Part shown: positions 1 to 8,346 of the stretch, in pieces
Layout: each line of letters opens with the position of its first letter
Position numbering within the stretch: the stretch's first letter is position 1
From: Phoronis ovalis
Lineage: Eukaryota; Phoronida; Phoronidae
Assembly: GCA_028565635.1 (NCBI GenBank)
Contig: JAOXYB010057978.1
Coordinates: forward strand, 1-10,950
Direction of reading: 5' to 3'
Length of the DNA stretch: 10,950 bases
The notes under the pieces: generated by a model
Databases searched by the model: none
Seen by the model: only the letters and a program-made list of their open reading frames with translations
What the model was told of the DNA's origin: nothing
Made by a program: the position numbers and the translations under genes

Positions 1-573
1 TTGCGACGCAGATATATTTGTACTGTCGACATCGTATGTTCATGTCTGCATCACTGTACGTTAAGTGCAGTTCCTAATGTTGACCCAGATAATAATTCCA
101 ATCCTAGCATTTGACCCGCAGGCACTAATTCCATTCCTAGCGTTTTACCTAGACATTAATCTTACATGGCCTACTGTAATCTATATGAGGACCATGCCTG
201 CAAGAATCCATTTCTAGTGCAACTTTGAATTTCATAAATGATAATGAAGTTGTTGCCCCACACAATATCAAATTTTTAAATATACACATTGTTTTGAAAA
301 GTCAATTCCGGGATAATTGATCATATTTCTTGAATATTTAAGCTATTGTGCCTTTTCAGTAAGTACCAAATTCAGGTGCTAACAATATTATTATATTATG
401 TATTAAAACCTTGACCTATTTACAAAAGCATGTAAAGAAGATACTAGTGACATCCAGTGTTGAAGAAATGTAAAAAGAATGATATGCAAGAGAAAATACT
501 GTACTTTCAAGTTTTCTAACAATAGCCTTAATATACTTTGCATTGTTAGAATTTTTCACTTTGTGTTTTGTAG
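1..573 (+). other. Upstream EMC1 intron (partial), no exon seen
   Basis: No convincing coding exon is visible before the acceptor at 572-573. The stretch is AT-rich and is best read as the 3' part of the intron preceding the first visible EMC1 exon; its end, a T-rich run followed by GTAG, is a usable acceptor. The next exon needs one base carried over from an exon outside the window. It contains a small degenerate tandem repeat at 81-160, listed separately. An open frame on the opposite strand at 416-616 overlaps the exon and has no recognisable protein features. Confidence 0.6.
81..160. repeat. Degenerate ~32-bp tandem repeat, about 2.5 copies
   Basis: Two units starting TGACCC (81-111 and 112-144) share the layout TGACCC - AATTCCA - TCCTAGC - TT. 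A shorter third unit follows at 145-160 (TTACCTAGACATTAAT). The preceding GCAGTTCCTAATGT at 67-80 may be a further decayed unit. The copies differ at several positions, so the array is old. No function is evident. Confidence 0.6.
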
Positions 574-686
574 CATACGTTACAGTATATCTCCTTGACA
601 CTGTCAGTGGACACATGCTGTTTCAAGCCACCCATAAAAAATCAAGAGGACCTGTGTACATGGTACACTCTGAAAATTGGCTTGTG
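574..686 (+). CDS. EMC1: EMC1 C-terminal region, first visible exon (partial gene)
   Basis: This exon encodes residues 1-37 of the 238 EMC1 residues visible here, after a split codon whose first base lies in an upstream exon. EMC1 is the largest subunit of the ER membrane protein complex, which inserts tail-anchored and multipass membrane proteins; its bulk lies in the ER lumen. The exon gives the strand-like segment VTVYLLDTVSG and then the conserved block GPVYMVHSENWLV, matching the vertebrate form (GP..VVHSENWVV). The acceptor is TTTTGTAG and the donor is GTG|GTATGT at 687-692. Phase 0 here joins exactly to the next exon at 2387, giving SENWLV-YNYWN. A second AG at 584-585 would delete the conserved VTV and is less likely. 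The rest of the roughly 990-residue family protein, including the N-terminal beta-propellers, is outside the window. Confidence 0.88.
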
Positions 687-2386
687 GTATGTATATTTTC
701 TAAAAGTCTCTTTGCTTACATATAAACATATGGTGAAACAAAGTAAACAGCAGGTAAGTGTAACCTACCACAGTAAGGGTTTTGTGGTAACCTACCACAG
801 TAAGGGTTTGTGGTAATTACCTACATAAATTCTAGATAGAATAATAATAGATACAATTTTGTCACCGTTTATAGGTGTATAACTAAAATTATTATTATAT
901 TATAATTATAAAATAAAAATAGCATGGCCCTGGTTGACCAAAATAAATTCTAAACAGAAAACTATTTTATTTCTTGCAAATCTTAAGGATATATACTGTT
1001 TAAATGTATAAATCACAACGTCTTTACTAACTTCTTGTGTTAAGGAAAGACTTCCCAAAACTCTCTCAGCACATGCATTACAGATTTAGAAAAAAAAACC
1101 TTCAGTAAAATTTCATCACCACTTTTGTACCGTTAATAAATGGTGATTAAGACACTTCTAAGAAACATAAATATTAAATTACATTTTCATGATTTTCAAT
1201 CCAACATTCAATGACTGCCGTTTGCCATGTTTATTTAAGGCTGTTGCTAATATCTTTGACTTAAAATTTATTCTGTTAAAACTTCAATGTACAGCATATA
1301 ATTATTTGAATCACAACCAGGTCACCCACGCGCATCATATTTAGATCAGACCATCCTTTTGTGTGCATACAGAACATACACAATTATAATGTTTGCACTT
1401 ACATTGGGCACTTCTATATGCTGTCGTGTATTCTCTGCTTCTTTAATCAGAGCGTATGTTTCCTTGCTCTGCAGTGTTGTGATCGGACGATGTCTACGTC
1501 TGGGTCAAAACTATGTTAATTTGTAGATATGTTAAATTATCTCTGGAGTTAGGCTTATCTCAGGGAGATAATATCATAGAGACGCCGCTTATCAAAGTTT
1601 GTATTATGACATGGCCACATCATGTCATTTAAACTATTAGAATAATATGTGTACATGCTAGCAAATCAAAATTATGTGACATGTCTAACACCTGTCCCGT
1701 CTCTCCACCATTGTATAATTTATCCCAGACATTTGTATCCGTCTTGTGTTTTGTGGCATGTCAATCACTTCCCTCAATTTTAACCCATGCCAGTGGCTAA
1801 AAACAACCCCAGATACATGTACACTTTAGTGAAAATTATTCTTAACCTTTCTGAGCAAAAAATTACGGACTGAAAAAAAACCCACTAAAGTTTAATTACT
1901 GCTCATACATGAATAACTGAAATTATAATACCATCTTTATAAGGTTAATTGATGGTTTTACACTTGTAACATTCATATTTTTATTACTAAAAACTGAACA
2001 GTGATAACAGATGCAAGAATTGTGACAGTTCAGGTGCATTAAATGTTTAATGTGACTGTAATTTTATTACCATATTAATGATTGTTTCCACGAAAATGCA
2101 GTTCTATTAATTATTACAAGTATTAGCACTTTTAAACTGGTTTATTAACAACAGGTATTTAAACAATTTTTTAATTTCATCCATTCCATTAGAAGAATAC
2201 GTGTAATGATAAATGTAATGTTTTCGAATTCTGATTGTTTTATTATTTTTTATTAATTACTTCTACATACAGATTTGTTATACAAACAGTTTGATAAGAA
2301 GATTACGAATCACTTAAAGTTATAAATTTCTAATAGCCTACCTCTCTCAAGAATAGATTAATTTTGAATATTTTTTTTTGTTTCAG
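687..2386 (+). other. EMC1 intron, 1700 bp
   Basis: Starts GTATGT and ends with a T-rich tract then TTTCAG. It holds a two-and-a-half copy 27-bp tandem repeat just inside the donor (760-824) and a short inverted repeat at 1536-1572 (ATTATCTC and GAGATAAT). No coding exon, transfer RNA or transposon ends were recognised in the rest. It is strongly AT-rich, especially 1800-2386, and contains one of three copies of AGATACATGTA at 1811-1821. Confidence 0.8.
760..824. repeat. 27-bp tandem repeat, about 2.5 copies
   Basis: Unit 1 (760-786) and unit 2 (787-812) are nearly identical: GTAACCTACCACAG followed by TAAGGGTTTTGTG, with one T lost from the run in unit 2. A short third piece, GTAATTACCTAC, follows at 813-824. 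Each unit contains ACCACA followed by TGTGGT across the junction, so the array could also fold as a small hairpin. The near-identity suggests recent duplication. It lies 73 bp inside the intron, and no function is evident. Confidence 0.8.
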
Positions 2387-2597
2387 TACAACTATTGGAA
2401 TATGCAAAAAAGGCGGAATGAAGTAGCCATCTTGGAATTGTATGAAGGTGCTTTCCAACATAATGCTACTGCGTTTTCTTCTCTCAACCCTCCACCCCTG
2501 CCAATTGTGATAAGACAGTCTTACATCATGCCCACTGCTATATCAGCTATGGCTGCTACCATCACTGAGAAGGGGATTACGAGTAAAGCTGTTATTA
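2387..2597 (+). CDS. EMC1: EMC1 C-terminal region, second visible exon
   Basis: Encodes residues 38-107 of the visible EMC1 fragment plus the first base of codon 108. The run [21 protein letters not shown], the following NATAFSSL, then QSYIMP..ISAM and [10 protein letters not shown] are the most diagnostic EMC1 stretch and align without gaps, as far as I can recall the family, to the vertebrate protein ([29 protein letters not shown]). N62-A-T64 is a possible N-glycosylation site, which fits a luminal position. The exon begins after TTTCAG at 2381-2386 and ends at a strong donor, A|GTAAGT at 2598-2603. Reading through the donor gives only a short unrelated tail before a stop at 2666-2668. The phase-1 end requires two bases from the next exon, and these are supplied at 4579. 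Confidence 0.95.
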
Positions 2598-2824
2598 GTA
2601 AGTTGGAATCTTGTTACTTTCTTTACCGTAAAGTAAATAGTTCATATTTAAAGAATCAGTTTTCCTAAAATATGACTTACATAACCTCTTTATAAACTGG
2701 TTGTGTTTTATTAAAGTAATACTTTAGATGGGATCAATTCTTAGAATTTATAATAATCAATATAGTATTTACAAGCACTAGGTGGAAAACTCACAATACA
2801 AATTATTAAGGCTAACCTACCCAT

Positions 2825-3015
2825 CATAAAACTTAAATAAAACCTGACTTAATAATTCTATAATGTTTATGTTTAGGAAACAAACTCATAAACCTTCAGA
2901 TTTTGCATGACGAATGCTCCTAAACTCATTTATGACACCATAAAATTTTAATACCATAAAACTTAAATAAAAAATCTGACTTGATAACAATATAATATTT
3001 ATATTCAGAAAACAA
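2825..3015. repeat. Diverged direct duplication, period about 130 bp
   Basis: The stretch 2825-2885 (starting CATAAAACTTAAATAAAA, then CTGACTT, TATAAT, TTTA, GAAACAA) recurs at 2955-3015 with the same order of words and scattered differences. The offset is 130 bp at the left end and stays close to that throughout. The following bases (CTCATAAACCTTCAGATTTT and GTTCATCAAGCTTTAATTTT) may extend the similarity. It is an old local duplication in AT-rich intron, with no evident function. Confidence 0.6.
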
Positions 3016-3101
3016 TTGTTCATCAAGCTTTAATTTTTAAAAAATTATTATAAAAAAAACAAGAGATAACAGTATAACATGTATTCTTGTGGGTCTTTTT
3101 C

Positions 3102-3105
3102 TTAA
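3102..3105. repeat. TTAA target-site duplication, left
   Basis: TTAA immediately precedes the CCCTTTCA terminus of the MITE and is matched by TTAA after its other end. It is short and AT-rich, so it counts only because it abuts both inverted ends exactly. Confidence 0.75.
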
Positions 3106-3284
3106 CCCTTTCATTGCGTCAATAAATGTCACTAAAATTAGCGCCCGCACTGCAAGTGCCATCTATCGTTTTTTCTATAAACTATCACGGTAAAATGGCG
3201 GGGCGCAAGGTCCCACGCAGACAATGCACTCTCGAAAAAAAAGGCCTAGCACAGGGGGTGGATTTACCTCTAGCAGTGAAAGGG
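3106..3284. mobile_element. piggyBac-like MITE with TTAA target duplications
   Basis: The 179-bp segment begins CCCTTTCATTGC and ends GCAGTGAAAGGG, so its ends are inverted repeats matching at 11 of 12 positions. It is flanked on both sides by TTAA (3102-3105 and 3285-3288). A TTAA target duplication together with ends starting CCC is characteristic of the piggyBac superfamily. It is too short to encode a transposase and no such frame is present, so it is a non-autonomous copy. It stands out by base composition: GCGCCCGC near 3141 and GCGGGGCGC near 3198 are the most GC-rich words in an otherwise AT-rich intron, and they form a near-matching sub-terminal inverted pair. The orientation relative to a parent element cannot be set. 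Confidence 0.85.
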
Positions 3285-3288
3285 TTAA
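3285..3288. repeat. TTAA target-site duplication, right
   Basis: TTAA directly follows the TGAAAGGG terminus of the MITE, the partner of the copy at 3102-3105. Confidence 0.75.
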
Positions 3289-4026
3289 GCTAGGTTGTTA
3301 TCTTTATTAATTTTCTTTTTGATTTATTGTTGCTTTTACTAAGATAAACAAAGACTTGCACAGGTTGTATTGTACATGTTGTTTCAAAGTATACTTTGTG
3401 TTGTAAAACAAGTGAAGTTGCATTTGTTTATCAAATATATTCAAGTACTGGTGCACTGTAATATTTCACTTTTTATTCATATCTCCTTCTGTAAGTACTG
3501 AGCTGATATTGTACAACTAGCTGACATGAATTTAATTTTGCCACGAGGAATCTATCTTGGAATTGGTGTGCAATGGGCATGGATATGTGGCTTTCATTGC
3601 ACCGGAATCTGCAAAAATAGGCTTGGGACAGACATGAATTAGTGAACGGCCACAAATTAGAGGCCGGACATGAATTTGAGTGTCACATATATATTAAAGT
3701 TTAATGATACCTAAAAAATCATGTTAAGGTGCCTCCTACAGGAAAATGCAATGGAACAATTCATTTTTAAAAAAAAAATTTTTTTAATGTATTATATTAT
3801 ACAAAAAATGAATCACAATACATTATGTCATTAACACAAATTAAATAGCATTAACACATCTATTAAATACTACATATACACTGTTAATGGAACAATTCAT
3901 GCTAATTGTATTTTAACAGCTAAAGTGTAATCCCATAGTTTGTTCTGGGTGTATTATGTAGCATTTTTAAAAAGCAACAATGTTTTCGATTATACAATCA
4001 ATTTACTTTTTTTTCAAATACAAATG

Positions 4027-4068
4027 GAATTTTTTTAAAATTATTAATTAATAATTTAAAAAATATTC
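4027..4068. repeat. 42-bp AT-rich palindrome
   Basis: The segment reads GAAT, a T run, AAAATT, then the perfect centre ATTATTAATTAATAAT, and returns through TTTAAAAAA to ATATTC. The two arms are complementary apart from small indels in the A/T runs. It could extrude as a cruciform or be a decayed inverted repeat. In such AT-rich DNA a chance origin is possible, though the perfect 16-bp core and long arms make it notable. Confidence 0.6.
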
Positions 4069-4578
4069 ATGATATTTACAATCTGAACATGGCAAATCGT
4101 GATATCTACTGTTGTAAATTATGCCAAATTTCAAAGAGATTGGACAGAAAATATTTTACACTCAGACCATGCTCAAGGTATTAAAAATACTGGCTATCGT
4201 TAAATTAAAGAAGTTGTGGTAATTTCAGTTGCATAAATATCTGAAAAATTACCATATTAATGACCAGCTTGATATCATGCTAATTAACTGAGCGTTAAAC
4301 AGAAAGTTCTTTAATAATCCCACAGGTTTCTAAGAAGAACAGTCTATTTTTGCATATTGAGAATGACCAGCATACATAGTAAGGTAACTACCTCAGAAGC
4401 TTCACAGCCATTGTTTCAGAAATTTTCTAAGCTCTTTTGATGGGGCATTTTTGGGGAAATGCTGTTTGTATGCAACATAACGACCAAATTTATAACAAAG
4501 TTATCTGTACATCCTCATTACAAGACTTGTAATCACCAAATTGGGTGGTAGTCAGTTATGACATTTGTATCATTTCAG

Positions 4579-4663
4579 TGTTTCTAAATAATGGACATTT
4601 GCTACAGATGCCGAAGTTTCTTCTGGACCCTAGACGACCTATTCACCTTACACCACAACACAG
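4579..4663 (+). CDS. EMC1: EMC1 C-terminal region, third visible exon
   Basis: This short 85-bp exon encodes residues 109-135 with split codons at both ends (Met108 and Arg136). It reads FLNNGHLLQMPKFLLDPRRP, carrying the EMC1 landmark LLDPRRP at residues 122-128; the vertebrate form is SLPKALLDPRRPEIPT. It has no in-frame ATG-to-stop frame of its own and was found by seeking the missing family segment between the ITSK and EEG..PY exons. The acceptor is CATTTCAG at 4571-4578. The donor is AG|GTATCA at 4664, weaker than its neighbours. Phases fit: A+TG on the left and AG+A on the right, with no stop created. The FLNNGHLLQMPK stretch is less conserved than the rest. Confidence 0.92.
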
Positions 4664-5272
4664 GTATCAGGCAAATTTCATTTTTGTTTTAATAAACTGT
4701 TAGAAGAACTGTTGCAGAAGAAACTAGTTCAAATACATTCAGTTATTGTGTAGTAGCAGTGTTTGATTTGATAAATTCACCAATACTTATAACATTTCAT
4801 GACCTGATTTTTTGTAAGATACCCCATGAGCATTAGCAATTACTTATTTATAAATTCACAAGTGTTTTGAATATATTTCGAGGTTTCTAAGTTACTTGCT
4901 CATGTGAACCTTAAATGTATGAATATTCTTTGTCAATGGTTGGTTGACCGATGACAGGTAGCAATAGATTTCTTGGGATAAATGCTGTCAGGTGTCCAGA
5001 ATTATAAATAGTGACTGCTGTTTCATCGACATGCACATTCTCTGCAGTAGATAACTGAAGAAAAAAAGAAGACTTATTTGGGGTTATCTTAAGCTATGAA
5101 TTTGCAAATATTTTAAATGGTTTAGTTCCCAAAAGTGTTAAAAATTAATGGATAAAACATGGATATTGACTAGAAAAAAAAGTCGATCACAATGCTAAAG
5201 GTTTCCTTAAAAAGTATTTAATCACAAATTTTGACTTGGTCTTAAAACTATCATATAATTTATCTCTTTTAG
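4664..5272 (+). other. EMC1 intron, 609 bp
   Basis: Starts GTATCA and ends TCTCTTTTAG. It is AT-rich with no recognisable gene, repeat array or element ends. A second AG two bases past the acceptor (AGAG) would shift the frame, so the first is used. Confidence 0.85.
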
Positions 5273-5421
5273 AGAAGAGGGAGTTCCTCCATATATACCA
5301 GAGTTGCCTCTAGATATGCTATCAATGATCAATTATAATCTAACAGTATATTCTATACGAGGCATACAGACAGCTCCAGCGGGTTTAGAGTCAACATCAT
5401 TAGTGCTAGCATACGGTCTAG
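5273..5421 (+). CDS. EMC1: EMC1 C-terminal region, fourth visible exon
   Basis: Encodes residues 137-185 of the visible fragment with split Arg136 and Asp186 codons. The key conserved stretches are EEGVPPYIPELPLD, then NYNLTV, and TAPAGLESTSLVLAYGLD; the vertebrate protein has REENLIPY, NYNQTV and TAPSGLESTCLVVAYGLD. N158-L-T160 is a potential N-glycosylation site in the luminal part just before the membrane anchor. The acceptor is TTTTAG at 5267-5272 and the donor is G|GTAAGT at 5422-5427. The 149-bp length keeps the joined frame open. This segment is among the best conserved in the family and on its own would identify EMC1. Confidence 0.95.
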
Positions 5422-6006
5422 GTAAGTTTGCATAAAACATGAACTAGATCTGTGTTGCTTAAAAATGGCTGCAGTCGTGGTCCAATAGTATTGGAGTGTG
5501 AAATTTGAACTGAGGAAGTAGCCACATTATCCTATATCTGTTTCTCAAAACTTGTCCGAAATATTACTGATGAAGACTACCATTCATTACAATTGACTTT
5601 TCACTCAGATAAAAAGTTTGTACAGAACAGATTATGTATGCAAGCTGATACTGCTTTTGAAATTAAGTTAAAACCTTCTTTGTCCTTTCTGAGTTGTCCC
5701 AAGTTTGTGAAAGTCAAAACATTATGTCGTACTGGGACAGAGATTATCACATTGGTGCTGAATGGATTAAACGGTCTCATTTGTACTTGAGTACCTGAAC
5801 TTTGTGCAAACAATGCACTAAGACTTACAACAGTTTTCTATAAACTGTCTTCTGTATAAATGAAAACATTTTGTACTCAAACCAAAACTTTGTCAAGTGT
5901 GCGAATGCTTACGGAAGTAAACTAGAATGACAAAATTGTTACTTAGTTAGTACATTATTTAATATGTGTTAGTCTAAGAGTTATTTGAAATTATTTTCTT
6001 TTCCAG
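5422..6006 (+). other. EMC1 intron, 585 bp
   Basis: Starts GTAAGT and ends TTTTCCAG. Open frames overlap on both strands at about 5593-5813, but neither shows a domain, and the flanking EMC1 exons splice across them cleanly. They are therefore treated as chance. Nothing else is recognised. Confidence 0.85.
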
Positions 6007-6167
6007 ATTTATTCTATACAAGGGTTACACCATCAAAAATGTTTGACGTGTTAAAAGAAGATTTCGATTATTTATTCATCGGAAGCGTTTTAATAGGCAT
6101 GATAGTTGTCACAGTTGTTATACAAAAATTAGCTGCTAGAAAAGCTTTAAGAAAGGCATGGAAATAG
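6007..6167 (+). CDS. EMC1: EMC1 last exon: membrane anchor and stop
   Basis: Encodes residues 187-238 and the TAG stop at 6165-6167. It reads LFYTRVTPSKMFDVLKEDFDY and then a hydrophobic span at about residues 207-227 (YLFIGSVLIGMIVV to IQKL), followed by a basic tail ending ARKALRKAWK. The vertebrate ending is TRVYPSKQFDVLKDDYDY, a membrane span, and NRAWR, so the end of the protein is intact and of normal length. In the family this is the single C-terminal transmembrane helix that anchors the large luminal portion, with the short basic tail facing the cytosol. The acceptor is TTTTCCAG at 5999-6006. The first two bases complete Asp186. No truncation or frameshift is seen across the five exons. 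Confidence 0.95.
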
Positions 6168-6564
6168 TAGCAAACACAATGTAGTCATTGTTTAGAATAT
6201 CATTTTTGAAATTTGAATAATTTGTTACCTGTGCAGACATGCTTACCTAGCTTGTGATAGAAGTGAAAGTACTTTTGTGTAAGCATATCATATTTTACTT
6301 TATGACATGATGAGCAGTGAAATTGACGACATTTTGTGTAAAAAGAGATTTTGATCGTTTTGCTATGTTACATGGTACATTTGAATGTTGTTATTGTAAT
6401 TCAAGAAAATAGTAATATGTAATTCTACGTGAAAAGTAAATTTAGCATTTTTTTTACAGAATTGATAAAGGAATAATGATAATTTGCCATCTATTGGATT
6501 TATGAAGAATGTACATATAGATGTTGTTTGTTATGTATATATTTGTTCAACATACTCAGTCGTC

Positions 6565-6634
6565 AACTTGCTGTATATCGCTGTTTAAATTGCTGTATAG
6601 TGCTGTGTACAAATTCGTGTATACCGCTGTGTTT
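6565..6634 (+). repeat. ~23-bp tandem repeat, three diverged copies
   Basis: Three units follow one another: 6565-6586, 6587-6610 and 6611-6634. Each follows the pattern AA-TTGCTGTATA, two variable bases, GCTGTGTT; the third has CGTGTATACCGCTGTG. It lies about 400 bp after the EMC1 stop, probably within its 3' UTR. The repeated GCTGT/TGTATA words could act as a multi-copy binding site in the RNA, but that is speculation. Confidence 0.65.
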
Positions 6635-6839
6635 AATCACCTTCAATACAAAAATAACTGAATTATTTACAGCTCCCTGTCATATTTATTTCCTTCAACA
6701 CAAGAAAAGTAACATTTTCTCAATTATAACTCGGTATTCTCTACTGGGAGTAAAACAGTTATATACAAAGTAAAATGTATTACAGCTAACCGTAATAATG
6801 GTTTTTGATATTTTTATTCAAATCGTAACTGTCTTCTTA

Positions 6840-7440
6840 GCTCACTGCATGTGTTGGATACCCGGGCACTGACTCTCATTGACCAGGTATATGGGTATGC
6901 TCCACATGACGATGAAGGGAGTATGTTTGTCTGCGTATTCAAAATTCCGAAAAGGGTACCTTTTCAATCACGAAGTTCTTAGTTATATTAGTCCCAGCTA
7001 AATCTCACGCCACTCTGGATACAAGTAGAGATAAAAATTTGAAGTTTTACCCATATTTCCTGAAAAGGGGTTTGTTATCAGGGACAAATTCTGAAAAGAG
7101 GTATGTGTTTGAACTTTTTCCAAAAGCTGTTAAAGATTTGAAAGGTTGGGTGGAGCACCCTAGTTACAAAATTATTGAAGTCGGTGCCCCGGGGTTGGAT
7201 TGCTTTCTGCGAATTTCTATGCCTAACTGTAGTTTGTTGGTGAGTTGCAGCATACCAGTGTCTCTGTGTGTAATTGCTGGCTGTAGATAGCTACTCTCGG
7301 TACTCTCATGCATACAGCCACCGGAAAGGTATTCTGCATTAGCTGTAATAAAATTGAAGTTTTGGACAAATGATCGGGGTTTCTGATCCCAAAAAATTTT
7401 CAATCCTATAAAAAGAATCCTGGGTTCTAAACAAGGTTTA
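6840..7440. other. GC-richer tract of unknown origin, possible degraded repeat
   Basis: This tract stands out from its AT-rich surroundings, with CCCGGG at about 6861 and CCCCGGGG near 7188. Variants of TGAAAAGGGG recur at 6948-6956, 7061-7070 and 7092-7100. The first forms a tight inverted repeat GAAAAGG-GTA-CCTTTTC. Open frames of 83 codons (+, 7039-7290) and 79 codons (-, 7164-7403) cross it without recognisable domains. It may be a remnant of a dispersed element or a UTR segment; I could not find clear element ends. Confidence 0.35.
7347..7352 (+). promoter_or_regulatory. Candidate poly(A) signal AATAAA for EMC1
   Basis: I found no canonical AATAAA on the + strand between the EMC1 stop and this one, about 1.18 kb downstream. 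Only variants such as AATAAT occur earlier. Usage is not shown by the sequence. Confidence 0.3.
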
Positions 7441-8038
7441 CATATGTCTGATTATGGATGTAACGCATGTTAAAGATGGCATTTTGAAGATACATGTACT
7501 TGTGAGCGAGTTAAGAATTCCTGCAGAATTTTTGCACACTTCCTGACTGTGATGAATAACATTGTGACAAATAACCTAAAGAAGGTAATCTTTAGAATTT
7601 GATCATTTAAAACAGTTGCGAAGGAAACTTGTTAATATTTCTATTATTTGGACAATCTTCTAGGGAGATGCTTTTTGGGCATCAATCAAGGTATTAAATG
7701 TGATATGCAATATGCATCAGTAATATGTTTATTAACTGCAAAAATTTAAATTAAATGTTTTTAATTTTTTTTCCAAAATGTCTTAAAACGAAATGTTGCC
7801 AAGCATAATCCCTAGAATGATTTTCAAATGTCTGCATGGCTTTTCAGGTTCATGATTATTCTTCAACTATAAAAACTAAAATGATGTAAATTAAATCTGG
7901 GGAATAGATCCACCTGTAGTACAGTCAGTAGGACTAAATGTAAAACATCTTTGAATTCTCAAATATTTTAATATTACTACCATTTGCAATAGCGTGCGAC
8001 ACCATGACATCATTATTCGTTACTTCATAAACAGTCCG

Positions 8039-8044
8039 AATAAA
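8039..8044 (+). promoter_or_regulatory. Candidate poly(A) signal AATAAA
   Basis: AATAAA followed within 20 bases by a T-rich, GT-containing stretch (TTCTTTCGTTTGTTTTC), as expected downstream of a cleavage site. If used, the EMC1 3' UTR would be about 1.9 kb. Confidence 0.3.
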
Positions 8045-8346
8045 TTCTTTCGTTTGTTTTCTACACCTCAACAGGAGGTACAGAATACTAATGGATGAAT
8101 TCATTAGGACTGATTCTTAAATAGGGTCGTACTTCGTTGCAAGCACTAGTACTAAAATTCTGTTCCTGTAACACAGTTAATTTGTCTTGTGATTTAATTT
8201 ACTCAACTATTAAAAGAAAAAGATAAGTTTACAACCTGTTTCTACATCTGCTAGAGGTCAGCAGCAGTACAAAATGTCATCAAAAAATTAAACTGTAAGC
8301 AAAGTGTTTATTCCGTTAACTTGTATACATTCTGTATATTATTCTT

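Larger units (their letters stand above)
2598..4578 (+). other. EMC1 intron, 1981 bp, with transposon and repeats
   Basis: Starts GTAAGT and ends CATTTCAG. It is the most repeat-laden intron of the window. It carries a diverged duplication (2825-3015), a 179-bp MITE (3106-3284), three copies of GACATGAATT (3523, 3631, 3667), a 15-bp direct repeat AATGGAACAATTCAT (3750-3764 and 3886-3900), and a 42-bp palindrome (4027-4068). An open frame on the opposite strand at 3473-3655 shows no recognisable domain. No EMC1 exon is missing here, because the flanking exons join in phase and continue the conserved protein. Confidence 0.85.

Noticed and set aside
416-616. Open frame on the - strand, 66 codons
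   Set aside because: It overlaps the conserved EMC1 exon on the other strand, has no recognisable domain and is explained by chance in AT-rich DNA.
595-816. Second + strand frame over the first EMC1 exon and the tandem repeat
   Set aside because: The other frame carries the conserved EMC1 sequence; this one reads into the repeat and shows nothing conserved.
3385-3398. 14-bp perfect palindrome CAAAGTATACTTTG
   Set aside because: Short enough to occur by chance in AT-rich sequence and not linked to any other feature.
3473-3655. Open frame on the - strand inside an EMC1 intron
   Set aside because: No family motif, no splice support, and it lies among short repeats.
5593-5813. Overlapping open frames on both strands inside an EMC1 intron
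   Set aside because: The flanking exons join in phase to give the conserved protein without this segment, and neither frame shows a domain.
6528-6773. 81-codon + strand frame after EMC1
   Set aside because: Much of it is translation of the 23-bp repeat, rich in Cys and hydrophobic residues; it looks like 3' UTR and not a gene.
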